Assembly (NCBI GenBank): GCA_937858895.1
Contig: CALLZN010000174.1
Coordinates: 1 to 35,786, forward strand
Source of the DNA: an uncultured bacterium
GTDB lineage: Bacteria; Planctomycetota; UBA1135; GCA-002748355
Direction of reading: 5' to 3'
DNA: 35,786 bases
The stretch's first letter is position 1; every line of letters begins with the position of its first letter. Under the pieces are notes generated by a model. The model did not search any database, was not told the DNA's origin, and saw only the letters and a program-made list of their open reading frames with translations. Positions 16,297 to 24,070 of this stretch are shown in pieces. Made by a program: the position numbers and the translations under genes.

Positions 16297-17930
16297 GCGC
16301 GACGGCGTCGAGCGCGCGGGCGCTCGCCATCCTCATAGCCTTCCTCGCCGGCTTCGCGCTCATGGTCGTCGAGCTGAGCGCGGTGCGCGTGCTCGCCCCG
16401 CGCTTCGGTGATTCGGTCCCAGTGTGGACCAATGTCATCGGGGTGATCTTGTTGGCGCTGGCAGTCGGCGCCTTCGTGGGCGGACGAGTCGCAGACCGCG
16501 GTGGGGCACGCCTCCTGACGCCTTTGTTGCTCTTTGCAGCGACCGGGATCACGGCGGCGACGCCGTGGCTGGTTCCGCGTATCGGCGACTGGATCTTGCC
16601 CGCCGACCTGACGCTCGATCGCGCGCTGCCGGTCCTGGTCTCGGGCTCGCTTGGCACGACCCTCTGCGTCTTCGCGCCGCCTGTGCTCTGCCTCGGTGCC
16701 GTGTCGCCGATGCTCATCCAGCAGGTGGCGCTCCGCCAGGGCGCGCAGGTCGGCTCGGTCGTCGGGACCCTCTACGCCGCCGGCACGATCGGCAGCTTGC
16801 TCGGCACCTTTGCGGCGACGCACTTGCTCGTGCCCGGGCTCGGTCTGCGGGGAACCTTCGGGGTCGCGGCAGCTTGCCTGCTGGCGGCGGCGCTGCTCGC
16901 GACCTTGCTCGCTCGGCAGATCGCGCGGACACCCGTGTCGAAGCTCGCGCTCGGCTTGGCGGTCCTGCCCTTCGTGACCTTGGGGCTTGGCGAACCCGAT
17001 CCGCACTGGCTCGGTGACGGCAAGCTCGTCGAGCTTGTCGACGCCGCCTATCAGCGGCTCTGGGTCGTCGAGCGCGACGAGCCTTACAAGGGTGGGCAGC
17101 GCAAGGCGCGGGTCTTGGCGATCAACGAAGGGCTCGATTCCTTCCACTCGGTGCGCATCGAAGGAGTGAGTGGAACGGGCGGGCGCTACTACGATGCCTT
17201 TGGCCTCCTTGCCGCCTGCCTCGTTCAAGAGGGAGAACAAGAGCGCCGAGTTCTCTCGCTCGGCTGTGCCGCCGGATCGATCGTTCGCGTCCTCGACGCG
17301 CTCATGCCGAAGACGACGTCCTTCGTTGGCGTGGACATCGACCCGGCTGTGCTCGAACTCGGTCGACGCTACTTCGACATGCCCGAAGATGGGGCCCGTC
17401 ATCGCTTCGTTGGGGGGCTCGACGCCCGCGTCTACGTCGACCGCGTCGACCGCGGCGCTCCCTCCTTCGACCTCGTTTGTGTCGATACCTACCGCAATCA
17501 GATCTACTTGCCGCTGCACGTGACGTCGGTCGAGTTCTTCGAAGCGCTCGAGGGCCGACTGACCCGTGACGGTCTCGTGGCCTTGAACGTCGGCGATGTG
17601 CCCGGCGGCGGGCCTGTTCTCGAGGCGGTCGCCGGCACGCTTGCGACGGTATTCGATGTCTGTGAGAGCTACGCAGTGCCTCGCTCGCGGAACTTCATGG
17701 TCGTCGCCTACAACGGCGCAGCGCTGCGCGTGCCGAGGAGCCTTCGTCAGGCGACGCGGCCCGACTCGTGCCCGGAGAGCTTCTGGACACGGGCTGTCGA
17801 TGACCTCGCCTGGAAGCGGCATGCGCCGGCTGATCCGACACAGCTCCTCACGGACGATCGTTCGACTCTCGAGGGGCTCCACGAACGCATCTACGCGCGC
17901 CTGCCCGCGAGCGGTACCCGGCGGCCATGA
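16293..17930 (+). CDS. Membrane-fused spermidine-synthase-like protein
   Basis: A multi-pass membrane protein with a C-terminal polyamine aminopropyltransferase-like Rossmann domain. The first ATG (16362) falls inside a hydrophobic helix (ALAILIAFLAGFALMVVEL). No ATG, GTG or TTG exists between it and the previous gene, so I place the start at CTG 16293. That codon overlaps the previous stop and has GGAG 7 bases upstream; ATG 16362 remains the alternative. The first about 230 residues hold six or seven membrane helices with the VELSAVRVLAPRFGDSVPVW signature of this fused family. From about residue 315 there are the motifs LSLGCAAGSIVRVL (SAM-type loop), FVGVDIDPAVLELG, and VDTYRNQIYLPLH followed by TSVEFFE. 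Substrate unknown; many such fusions are not true spermidine synthases. It overlaps the next gene by ATGA. Confidence 0.83.
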   Translation: MSATASSARALAILIAFLAGFALMVVELSAVRVLAPRFGDSVPVWTNVIGVILLALAVGAFVGGRVADRGGARLLTPLLLFAATGITAATPWLVPRIGDWILPADLTLDRALPVLVSGSLGTTLCVFAPPVLCLGAVSPMLIQQVALRQGAQVGSVVGTLYAAGTIGSLLGTFAATHLLVPGLGLRGTFGVAAACLLAAALLATLLARQIARTPVSKLALGLAVLPFVTLGLGEPDPHWLGDGKLVELVDAAYQRLWVVERDEPYKGGQRKARVLAINEGLDSFHSVRIEGVSGTGGRYYDAFGLLAACLVQEGEQERRVLSLGCAAGSIVRVLDALMPKTTSFVGVDIDPAVLELGRRYFDMPEDGARHRFVGGLDARVYVDRVDRGAPSFDLVCVDTYRNQIYLPLHVTSVEFFEALEGRLTRDGLVALNVGDVPGGGPVLEAVAGTLATVFDVCESYAVPRSRNFMVVAYNGAALRVPRSLRQATRPDSCPESFWTRAVDDLAWKRHAPADPTQLLTDDRSTLEGLHERIYARLPASGTRRP

Positions 17931-18325
17931 CGGACCTGCGCACGCGCGTGACCCAGGCCATGGCGCTCGGGCGGCCACGGCTGGTCCTCGACTGGGCCGC
18001 TGCGAGCGGGCCGAGCTTCGATGCCGATCCCTACTTGCTGTTGCAGTGGGGCGGCGCCGCTGCCCTCGTCGACGACCTCGAAGTGGCTGAAGAGCGCTAC
18101 CGCCGGGCACGCGACCATGAGGCAGCCAGCGACGAACAGCGAGCCTACGCCGACCAACAGCTGGCCTGGATCGAGGCCGAATGGCAGCGGCTCTCCGCCG
18201 CCGAGGGCGGGCGACGCCGAGCCAAGAGCGCGATCGCGGTAGGGGTCTTGCTGAGCGCGTGCGTCGTTGGCGCGATCTTGGTCGTGGGGCGGCGGATGCG
18301 GGTCCAGGACGGGACGCGCTACTGA
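17927..18325 (+). CDS. Small C-terminally anchored helical protein
   Basis: A 132-residue protein that starts at ATG 17927 within the stop of the spermidine-synthase-like gene (ATGA), so it is probably translated with it. The first about 95 residues are helical, with a TPR-like pair (DDLEVAEERYRRARDHEAASDEQRAYADQQLAWIE). Residues about 102-120 are a single hydrophobic helix (AIAVGVLLSACVVGAILVV) followed by a basic end, so it is a tail-anchored inner-membrane protein facing the cytoplasm. Its function is unknown; the tight overlap suggests that it partners the upstream membrane protein. Confidence 0.75.
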   Translation: MTDLRTRVTQAMALGRPRLVLDWAAASGPSFDADPYLLLQWGGAAALVDDLEVAEERYRRARDHEAASDEQRAYADQQLAWIEAEWQRLSAAEGGRRRAKSAIAVGVLLSACVVGAILVVGRRMRVQDGTRY

Positions 18326-18385
18326 CCTGAAGCCTGCGGCGTCTCGGTCGTTGGAGGCGGTGCCTGCTTCTGACATGATCCGTGC

Positions 18386-19459
18386 ATGCAAGCTTTGCGT
18401 GTTCTGGTCGTCGGTTGCGGCAACATGGGGACGTCCCATGCCCGGGCCTATGCGTCGCTTCCCGGCTACGAGCTAGCCGGGCTCGTCAGCCGTGGTCCCG
18501 AGAGCCGCGAGCGCCTCGCGCGCGAGCTCGGTGGTCCGCCGACCTTCGCGAGCTTCGAAGCGGCCCTCGAAGCGACCAAGCCGGACGTGGTATCGATCAA
18601 CAGCTACCCGGAGACCCACGCCAGCTATTGCTTGGCGAGTCTCGAGGCCGGCTGCCACGTCTTCTTGGAGAAGCCCATCGCCAACACCGTCGCCGAGGCC
18701 GAGGCCATCGTCGAACTCGCGCAATCTAGAAAGCGCAAGCTGGTCGTTGGCTACATCCTGCGCGTGCACCCGGCTTGGATGCGCTTCGTCGAACTCGCGC
18801 GTGGACTCGGCAAGCCGCTCGTGATGCGCATGAACCTCAACCAGCAGAGTCGCGGCCCGCAGTGGGAGACGCACAAGAGCCTCATGCAGACCATGTCGCC
18901 GATCGTCGACTGCGGCGTGCACTACGTCGACGTCATGTGCCAGATGACGCGTGCGCGTCCCGTGCGCGTCTCGGCCATCGGCGCGCGGCTCAGCGATGAG
19001 ATCGATGCGACGATGTACAACTACGGCCAGCTCCAGGTCAGCTTCGACGACGGATCGGTCGGCTGGTACGAGGCCGGCTGGGGGCCGATGATGAGCGAGA
19101 CGGCCTTCTTCGTGAAAGACGTCATCGGGCCGCTCGGCTCGGTCAGCATCGTCGACCGTGGAGGCTCGGAGCGTGCCAAGGACTCGTCGAAGGTCGATGA
19201 CCACGTCACGACCTCCTGCCTGCGCTTGCACTCTTCGCACCGGGACGCGAGCGGGGCCTTCGCGCGCCAGGACGAGTTCTTTGACATGAGCGACGAGCCC
19301 GATCACGACGAGTTGTGCAAGCGTGAACAAGCGTTCCTGCTCGACGCGATCGTGAACGACCGTGACTTGCGCGATCACATGCAGGACGCGGTCGAGAGTC
19401 TGCGCATCGTGCTCGCCGCCGACGAGGCCTTCCGCAGCGGCAAGACGATCGAGCTCTGA
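18386..19459 (+). CDS. Gfo/Idh/MocA family oxidoreductase
   Basis: An NAD(P)-dependent oxidoreductase acting on sugars or sugar derivatives (substrate not predictable). 357 residues. The Rossmann motif VVGCGNMGTSHA (8-19) starts the nucleotide-binding domain. LEKPIAN (94-100) holds the conserved Lys96-Pro97. SPIVDCGVHYVD (171-182) contributes the catalytic-type Asp175 and His179. The C-terminal domain is a beta-sheet with GSVGWYEAGWG and a strongly acidic region DMSDEPDHDEL, then a final helix QDAVESLRIVLAADEAF typical of the family. The start ATG 18386 lies 60 bases after the previous gene, so it may have its own promoter. It converges with the first HEAT-repeat gene across a 78-base gap. 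Confidence 0.93.
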   Translation: MQALRVLVVGCGNMGTSHARAYASLPGYELAGLVSRGPESRERLARELGGPPTFASFEAALEATKPDVVSINSYPETHASYCLASLEAGCHVFLEKPIANTVAEAEAIVELAQSRKRKLVVGYILRVHPAWMRFVELARGLGKPLVMRMNLNQQSRGPQWETHKSLMQTMSPIVDCGVHYVDVMCQMTRARPVRVSAIGARLSDEIDATMYNYGQLQVSFDDGSVGWYEAGWGPMMSETAFFVKDVIGPLGSVSIVDRGGSERAKDSSKVDDHVTTSCLRLHSSHRDASGAFARQDEFFDMSDEPDHDELCKREQAFLLDAIVNDRDLRDHMQDAVESLRIVLAADEAFRSGKTIEL

Positions 19460-19512
19460 GCACCGCGGCCGGCGTTGCGTGGCGCGTCAGGTTGCCAGGT
19501 CATCAACTCGCC

Positions 19513-19538
19513 ATCGAGCGTTGGCGGCGATGCTCGAT
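19513..19538. terminator. Possible shared hairpin between converging genes
   Basis: ATCGAGC and GCTCGAT flank a 12-base loop between the stop of the oxidoreductase and the stop of the converging HEAT-repeat gene. There is no T tract on either strand, so this is only a candidate bidirectional terminator. Confidence 0.3.
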
Positions 19539-21511
19539 CAGAGAATGTCGAGGACGCCGCTCGAACCATCCGTCAGCGTCGGCACGTTCGCGCGATAGTT
19601 GATGTTCGCTGCGATTTTGCTGTTCCACGGCAGATCTTCCTTGTCACCGATGAGGCCCAAGGCGACTGCTGCGAAGGCGCGGGGGATGTTGGGCCGACGG
19701 TGATCGCGGACGATCGAAACGAGGCCGTCGAGGCTACGTCGGTCGCCGACGAAGCCGAGGGCTTGCGACAGCGAGCTTGCGACTGCGACTGTGTTGTCCT
19801 CGTCGTGGAGGCGACGCACGAGGTCAAGGGCTACGGCCTTGTCTCCGAGGAGGCCCAGCGCGATCGCGCAACGCGAGAAGAGCACATCGTCACGGACCGA
19901 GCGCTCGAGCAAGAGCCGTAGATCGCTCTTGAGTCCTTGGCTGCCCATCATGCCGAGGGCAACAGCGTGGTAGCCAGCCGAAGCGGCGTTCTTGCGGAAG
20001 CGCAGCAGGCCGTCGAAGACATCGTTCTCAGCGTCGCGATCGCGGGTGATGCCGAGCGCGATGGCGATGCCGGCTGCGATCTCGGGATCGGCTGCGTCGC
20101 GATACTCGCGCAACAAATCGCTCACGATGCTGCGCTGTGTACCAAGGGCGCTGCCTTGACGCCGCTCGGTGTCGACGAGGATGGCGAGGCCGAGCGCGGT
20201 CCAGGCCTTCATCGGCGACTTCGACTTGGCCATGGCCTTGCGCAAGCAATCGCGGTTCGCAGCACCGCCGACTTGGCCGAGGGCGATCGCCGAGAATGCC
20301 TTGACCTGCGGGTCCTTCGCTTTGATCAGGCTCTCTCTGAGCGCCTCACATACATCCGCGTCGTCCTTCGTGGCGACGACGCCGAGCGCAAGCGTTGCCG
20401 ACTGTTGGATCCACGCCGACGATGCTCCATGAAGGAGGGTCACGAAACGCGCTTTGATCGCGGCGTTGGCCTCGCGCCCGACGAAGCGTGCGAGGGCCGT
20501 CACGGCGTGGGCACGTACGACTGCGGAGGCGTCCTTATCTTCTCGTTCCATGAAGGCCGTCAAGTAGGCCGTCACGTCTGCATCGAGGTCCTTACCACCC
20601 GATGTACCACTGCCGCGTAACAGCCCGATGGCCTGGAGGGCGGCGATCATGATGTCGCCACGCGTGACGCGTGCATCATCCAGCAGGGTCGTCATGGTTG
20701 CGAAGACCCTGCGCTTGACCTCGAGGTCGCTCGTCGCGTGAGCAACGAGACCACAGCCGTAGCACGCAAAGGCGCGACTGCGCGCATCGACGTTCGCTCG
20801 ACCTGCGAGCTTGCGTCCGCTCACACTGTCCTGCGCCAGATCCACGAGGACGTCGAGGGCTTCCGGCAATGTCGAGATGCCAAGGGCGATCGCTGCGGTC
20901 TCTCGGATCTCCTGGTCGGGCGACGCGAGCTTCTTCGCGACGAGCGGCAGGAAGCGGCGGTCCCGCCCGATCTTCGCCAGAGCGACCATGCAAGACGAGA
21001 CGACGTCGCGGTTGCTCTCCGGCGCATCGAGTCCAGCGAGCAGCGCCGGGATGACACGCGTCGTGAGGTCGGTCGCGGACGGCCGCGCACTCACGGTCAC
21101 GGCAATATCGGCACCGCGACCGACCTCGACATCGATGGATCCTGTGGCCACGCTGCCCGCAAAGACATGGCGCTTGAGGTCGAGGTAGGCGTCCTTGTTG
21201 AACTCCCACCAGTACTGCCACGTGCCGAAGTCCTCGGGGATGCTGTACGAACGTCCTGTCGTCGGACCAGCGCCCGGAACGCCTCCACGCGAGCCGCCGC
21301 TGTCGCCGCCGCGCGGCGGAGCCGGCTGACCCGGCGCTGCGGGACCAGGAGTCGTGGGGCCACGCGGACCACCGCCGCTGCCACGTCCGGGGCCCCGACC
21401 TGCGTCCGGCGGCACCGTGTCCTCCGGGCCACGGTACTGTCCGCCGTGGGCGAGGCCATCAAGGGAAAGGAGACCACAGGCGAGCGTGGTCAAGAGCATC
21501 GTTGTCTTCAT
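19538..21511 (-). CDS. Exported HEAT-repeat protein, paralogue 1
   Basis: 657 residues from ATG 21511, with a textbook AGGAGG site just upstream. Signal peptide 1-21 (KTTMLLTTLACGLLSLDGLA); cleavage after Ala21 would leave His as the first mature residue, in HGGQYRGPEDTVPP. Residues 36-90 are a Gly/Pro-rich disordered linker. WQYWWEFNK lies at 98-106. From about residue 130 to 630 there are at least a dozen helical HEAT-type units, often containing ALG or ALGL (for example AIALGQVGGAANRDCLRKAM). The last 20 residues include NYRANVPTLTDGSSGVLDIL, nearly identical in the two neighbouring paralogues. It is probably a periplasmic or surface scaffold. There is no catalytic motif. Third in the minus-strand row of three; a 40-base perfect palindrome lies between it and paralogue 2. 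Confidence 0.9.
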   Translation of the reverse strand: MKTTMLLTTLACGLLSLDGLAHGGQYRGPEDTVPPDAGRGPGRGSGGGPRGPTTPGPAAPGQPAPPRGGDSGGSRGGVPGAGPTTGRSYSIPEDFGTWQYWWEFNKDAYLDLKRHVFAGSVATGSIDVEVGRGADIAVTVSARPSATDLTTRVIPALLAGLDAPESNRDVVSSCMVALAKIGRDRRFLPLVAKKLASPDQEIRETAAIALGISTLPEALDVLVDLAQDSVSGRKLAGRANVDARSRAFACYGCGLVAHATSDLEVKRRVFATMTTLLDDARVTRGDIMIAALQAIGLLRGSGTSGGKDLDADVTAYLTAFMEREDKDASAVVRAHAVTALARFVGREANAAIKARFVTLLHGASSAWIQQSATLALGVVATKDDADVCEALRESLIKAKDPQVKAFSAIALGQVGGAANRDCLRKAMAKSKSPMKAWTALGLAILVDTERRQGSALGTQRSIVSDLLREYRDAADPEIAAGIAIALGITRDRDAENDVFDGLLRFRKNAASAGYHAVALGMMGSQGLKSDLRLLLERSVRDDVLFSRCAIALGLLGDKAVALDLVRRLHDEDNTVAVASSLSQALGFVGDRRSLDGLVSIVRDHRRPNIPRAFAAVALGLIGDKEDLPWNSKIAANINYRANVPTLTDGSSGVLDIL

Positions 21512-21592
21512 GAGTCCTCCTGTTCTTTTGCTGGATGCAGGAGGGCAATGCGTGAAGTCACATTGCAAGGTGCGGGCCACAAAGCCAAGGTG

Positions 21593-21622
21593 TCAATTGC
21601 GAAGGCATCAATTGCGAAGGCG
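21593..21622. repeat. Two tandem 15-base repeats
   Basis: TCAATTGCGAAGGCA (21593-21607) is followed directly by TCAATTGCGAAGGCG (21608-21622), differing only in the last base. The second copy runs into the adjacent 40-base palindrome. The pair lies between HEAT paralogues 2 and 1. Confidence 0.75.
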
Positions 21623-21655
21623 GGGTGATGATCGATCGATCATCACCCCGCCTTC
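21616..21655. terminator. Perfect 40-base palindrome between paralogues 2 and 1
   Basis: The left arm begins GAAGGCGGGGTGATGATCGA (21616-21635) and the right arm (21636-21655) is its exact reverse complement with no spacer. In RNA of either strand it would form a very stable hairpin with a small terminal loop. It lies 61 bases after the stop of paralogue 2 and 104 bases before the start of paralogue 1 on the minus strand. No T tract follows, so it may be an RNA-processing, stabilising or attenuating hairpin rather than a simple intrinsic terminator. Confidence 0.55.
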
Positions 21656-21716
21656 TTGGCTGTGTAAATGTGAAACCGAGCGTCCGCGGCTCAGCGTCAG
21701 CCTGCACAAGAGAACA

Positions 21717-23720
21717 TCACAGGATGTCGAGGACGCCCGTGCTGTTACCGGTCAGCGTTTCGACGTTCGCGCGGTAGTTGAGGTTGACAGCGATCTTGCT
21801 TTCCCAAGGGAGGGCTTCCTTGTCACGGATGGGGCCCAACGCCACCGCCGCAAACGCGCGGGGAATATCCTTGAGGTCCTTGTTCTTGAGCAAGGTCACC
21901 AGCCCGTCGATGGAACGACGGTCACCGATGAAGCCGAGGGCCTGCGACAGCGCGCTGGACACCGCGACCGGGTTGCTTTCGTCCTTGAGGCGGTCGACGA
22001 GCTTGAGGCTGACTTCCTTGTCACCAAGCAGGCCGAGCGCGATGGCGCACTGCGTCAACAACTTGTCACGGCGTTCAGCCTTGTCGAGGAGGCCATTGAT
22101 GTCTTCCCGCGCGAGCCCGTGACCGATGAGGCCGAGGGCGACAGCGTGGTAGCCAGCCGCTTCATCGTTGTTCTTGTAGTCGAGCATGCGGCCGAGGATG
22201 TCGTCTTCGACGTCCTTGTCCTTGAGGATGCCCAGCGCGATCGCGAGGCCAGCTGCGGGCTCGGGAGCCTTGATCTTGGAGTAGGCGCTACGGATGTCCG
22301 CGGCGACGGCCTCGCTCGAGGCTGCACTGTCCGAGCTCTGGGCATTGAAGTGGATCAAAGCGAGGCCGAGGGCGACCCACGGCTGCATGATCGTTTGCGT
22401 CCGCGAGTTCGTCATCTTCTTGCGGAGGAAGTTTTGGTTCTGCTCGCCGCCGATCTGTCCGAGGGCGATCGCGCAGAAGCGCACGGCCTGCTGGTCCTTG
22501 CCCTTCTCCATATACTCCTGGACGGCCTCGGAGGCGTCCTTGTCGTCCGGGTTGGCCACGACGCCGAGCGCAAGGATCGCAGACTGGTAGATCCACTGCT
22601 TTTCCTTGTTGCTCTGCACGGCCTTCACCATGCGGTCCTTGGCCTTCTGGTTGTCGCTGTTGCGACCAAGCAACTTGGCCATGGCCGTGTAGCCGTGCGC
22701 GCGCATCTGCGGCGGCACATCGCGATCGCTGCGATCGACGTAGCCGAGCAGGTAGTCGACTGCGTCGTCGCGCAGCTTCTTGCCCTCGCCCTCGTCACTA
22801 GGACGGAGGAGGCGGATCGCGTTGAGAGCGGCCACGATGACGTCGCGGCGGTTCTCCGTCTTGTCGTCGAGGATGGACTTCATCGCTTCGAACGCCTTGC
22901 GCTTGAGCGCCACTTCCTTGTGCTCGTGGGCGACGAGGCCGCAGCCGTAGCAGGCAAAGGAGCGCGTGCGGAAGTCGACTTCGGTCGACTTGACGAGCTC
23001 CTGTCCGGCCTTGCTATTGGTGGCCAGCGCGATCAGGTCGTCGAGGGCCTCGGGCATGGCCGAGATTCCCATGGCGAGCCCTGCAGTTTCGCGCCGCTCT
23101 TGGTCGTTGGAGGTCAGCTCCTTCTTGATCAGCGGCAGGATCGTTGGGTCCTGACCGATCTTCGCGAGCGCGATCATGGCCGACGAGACGATGTCGCGAT
23201 TGCTCGAGGAGTCCTGCAGGGCGGCCTTGAGAGCCGGGATGATCTTCTCTTTCAGGTCCGACGGCGAGGGACGCAGGGTGTCGGTCTTGGACTCGGAGAC
23301 GCTGCGCCCGACGGCGATGTCGTCTTCGCCCGTCACAGTGCCGCCCATCCAGATGCGGTTCTTGAGCTGGAGGAAGGGGTCCTTGTTGAACTCCCACCAG
23401 AACTGCCACTGGTCGAGGTCGTCCATGAACTGAACGCCGCGCCCGCCGGTCGCGGGACCGCCGCCGCGGGCCGGCCCGCCGCGCGGGCGGGTGGGCGTCT
23501 GCGGGCGGGGTGTCGTGGGGCCACCAGGGCCGGGGGTCGAAGGGCCGCCAGGGCCGGGAGCCGGGGGGCCGCCGCCGCCGGAGCGACCACCGCCGCCACC
23601 GCCGCCAGGGGGGACCGTGTCGCCCGGGCCGGGGTACTGACCGCCGTGCGCGTAGGCGACTGCTGGCAGCGCGAGCAGGGTGCCCGTCACTGCGACGATT
23701 GCGAGTCGGTTGAGCTTCAT
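21717..23720 (-). CDS. Exported HEAT-repeat protein, paralogue 2
   Basis: 667 residues from ATG 23720; GAGG lies about 8 bases upstream, and the frame left of it lacks any paralogue similarity. Signal peptide 1-24 (LNRLAIVAVTGTLLALPAVAYA) with an AYA cut that leaves an N-terminal His, in HGGQYPGPGDTVPP. Residues 39-95 form an extreme Gly/Pro linker (runs of Gly, then PGPGGP repeats). WQFWWEFNK lies at 105-113. About 500 residues of HEAT repeats follow, closely matching paralogue 1 segment by segment (FACYGCGLVAHE, GYHAVALGLIG, SALSQALGFIGDRRSIDGLV). The tail is NYRANVETLTGNSTGVLDIL. Lys-rich surface loops are more common than in the other two copies. Extracytoplasmic scaffold by inference. 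An apparent promoter/leader region with two inverted repeats lies upstream. Confidence 0.9.
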   Translation of the reverse strand: MKLNRLAIVAVTGTLLALPAVAYAHGGQYPGPGDTVPPGGGGGGGRSGGGGPPAPGPGGPSTPGPGGPTTPRPQTPTRPRGGPARGGGPATGGRGVQFMDDLDQWQFWWEFNKDPFLQLKNRIWMGGTVTGEDDIAVGRSVSESKTDTLRPSPSDLKEKIIPALKAALQDSSSNRDIVSSAMIALAKIGQDPTILPLIKKELTSNDQERRETAGLAMGISAMPEALDDLIALATNSKAGQELVKSTEVDFRTRSFACYGCGLVAHEHKEVALKRKAFEAMKSILDDKTENRRDVIVAALNAIRLLRPSDEGEGKKLRDDAVDYLLGYVDRSDRDVPPQMRAHGYTAMAKLLGRNSDNQKAKDRMVKAVQSNKEKQWIYQSAILALGVVANPDDKDASEAVQEYMEKGKDQQAVRFCAIALGQIGGEQNQNFLRKKMTNSRTQTIMQPWVALGLALIHFNAQSSDSAASSEAVAADIRSAYSKIKAPEPAAGLAIALGILKDKDVEDDILGRMLDYKNNDEAAGYHAVALGLIGHGLAREDINGLLDKAERRDKLLTQCAIALGLLGDKEVSLKLVDRLKDESNPVAVSSALSQALGFIGDRRSIDGLVTLLKNKDLKDIPRAFAAVALGPIRDKEALPWESKIAVNLNYRANVETLTGNSTGVLDIL

Positions 23721-24070
23721 GAGCTTGTCCTCGTCTTTCTTTTCATACCGGGGGAGGGGAGTCTCACTCGAGACGCCCCCGAGACTAAACAACTGAGCAA
23801 GGCTCCGTGAGGGTGCTTGCCTCGTTTGCTTCGCTCTGGCTGGGTGTTCATCATGCCGTGAGCGTCGCCAACTTGCGACAGGTAGCAAAGCGCGGACCAC
23901 GCGATGCCGCTCTGCGAGCAACTCTGGTTCGGCGTCCGTAAGGCGTTGCTATTTATGCCTTTGCGAAACTGTTTCGATTGGGAAGGCGTTCCATGTCGCC
24001 TTCGAGAGCAGCCTGTCACGGACGGCGCGGAACAGCCGTAACGGCTGCGAAACGCCGCCGCGACTCGTGA
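23721..24070 (-). promoter_or_regulatory. 350-base region upstream of paralogue 2
   Basis: This is the largest gap in the HEAT gene row and is locally AT-richer. On the minus strand, CATAAATAG (around 23951-23959) could be a -10 element. Just upstream of it is the perfect 6-1-6 palindrome CGAAAC-N-GTTTCG (23964-23976), a possible operator or -35 zone. In the leader near the start codon is a 10-base stem with one mismatch and a 4-base loop (23756-23779). Close to the stop of paralogue 3 is another 7-1-7 palindrome (24033-24047, CAGCCGT-A-ACGGCTG), a candidate 3' hairpin. These suggest that paralogue 2 is transcribed from its own promoter. Confidence 0.45.
24033..24047. terminator. 7-1-7 palindrome downstream of paralogue 3
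   Basis: CAGCCGT-A-ACGGCTG lies 24 bases after the stop of paralogue 3 on the minus strand. The stem is compact and GC-rich but is not followed by a T tract, so its role as a terminator is uncertain. Confidence 0.35.

Noticed and set aside
16065..18110. 681-codon open frame on the minus strand
   Set aside because: Antisense to the spermidine-synthase-like gene; highly charged, low-complexity translation.
21354..23810. 818-codon open frame on the plus strand
   Set aside because: Antisense of HEAT paralogue 2; long shadow frames are expected in GC-rich coding DNA, and the real gene has a signal peptide and repeats.
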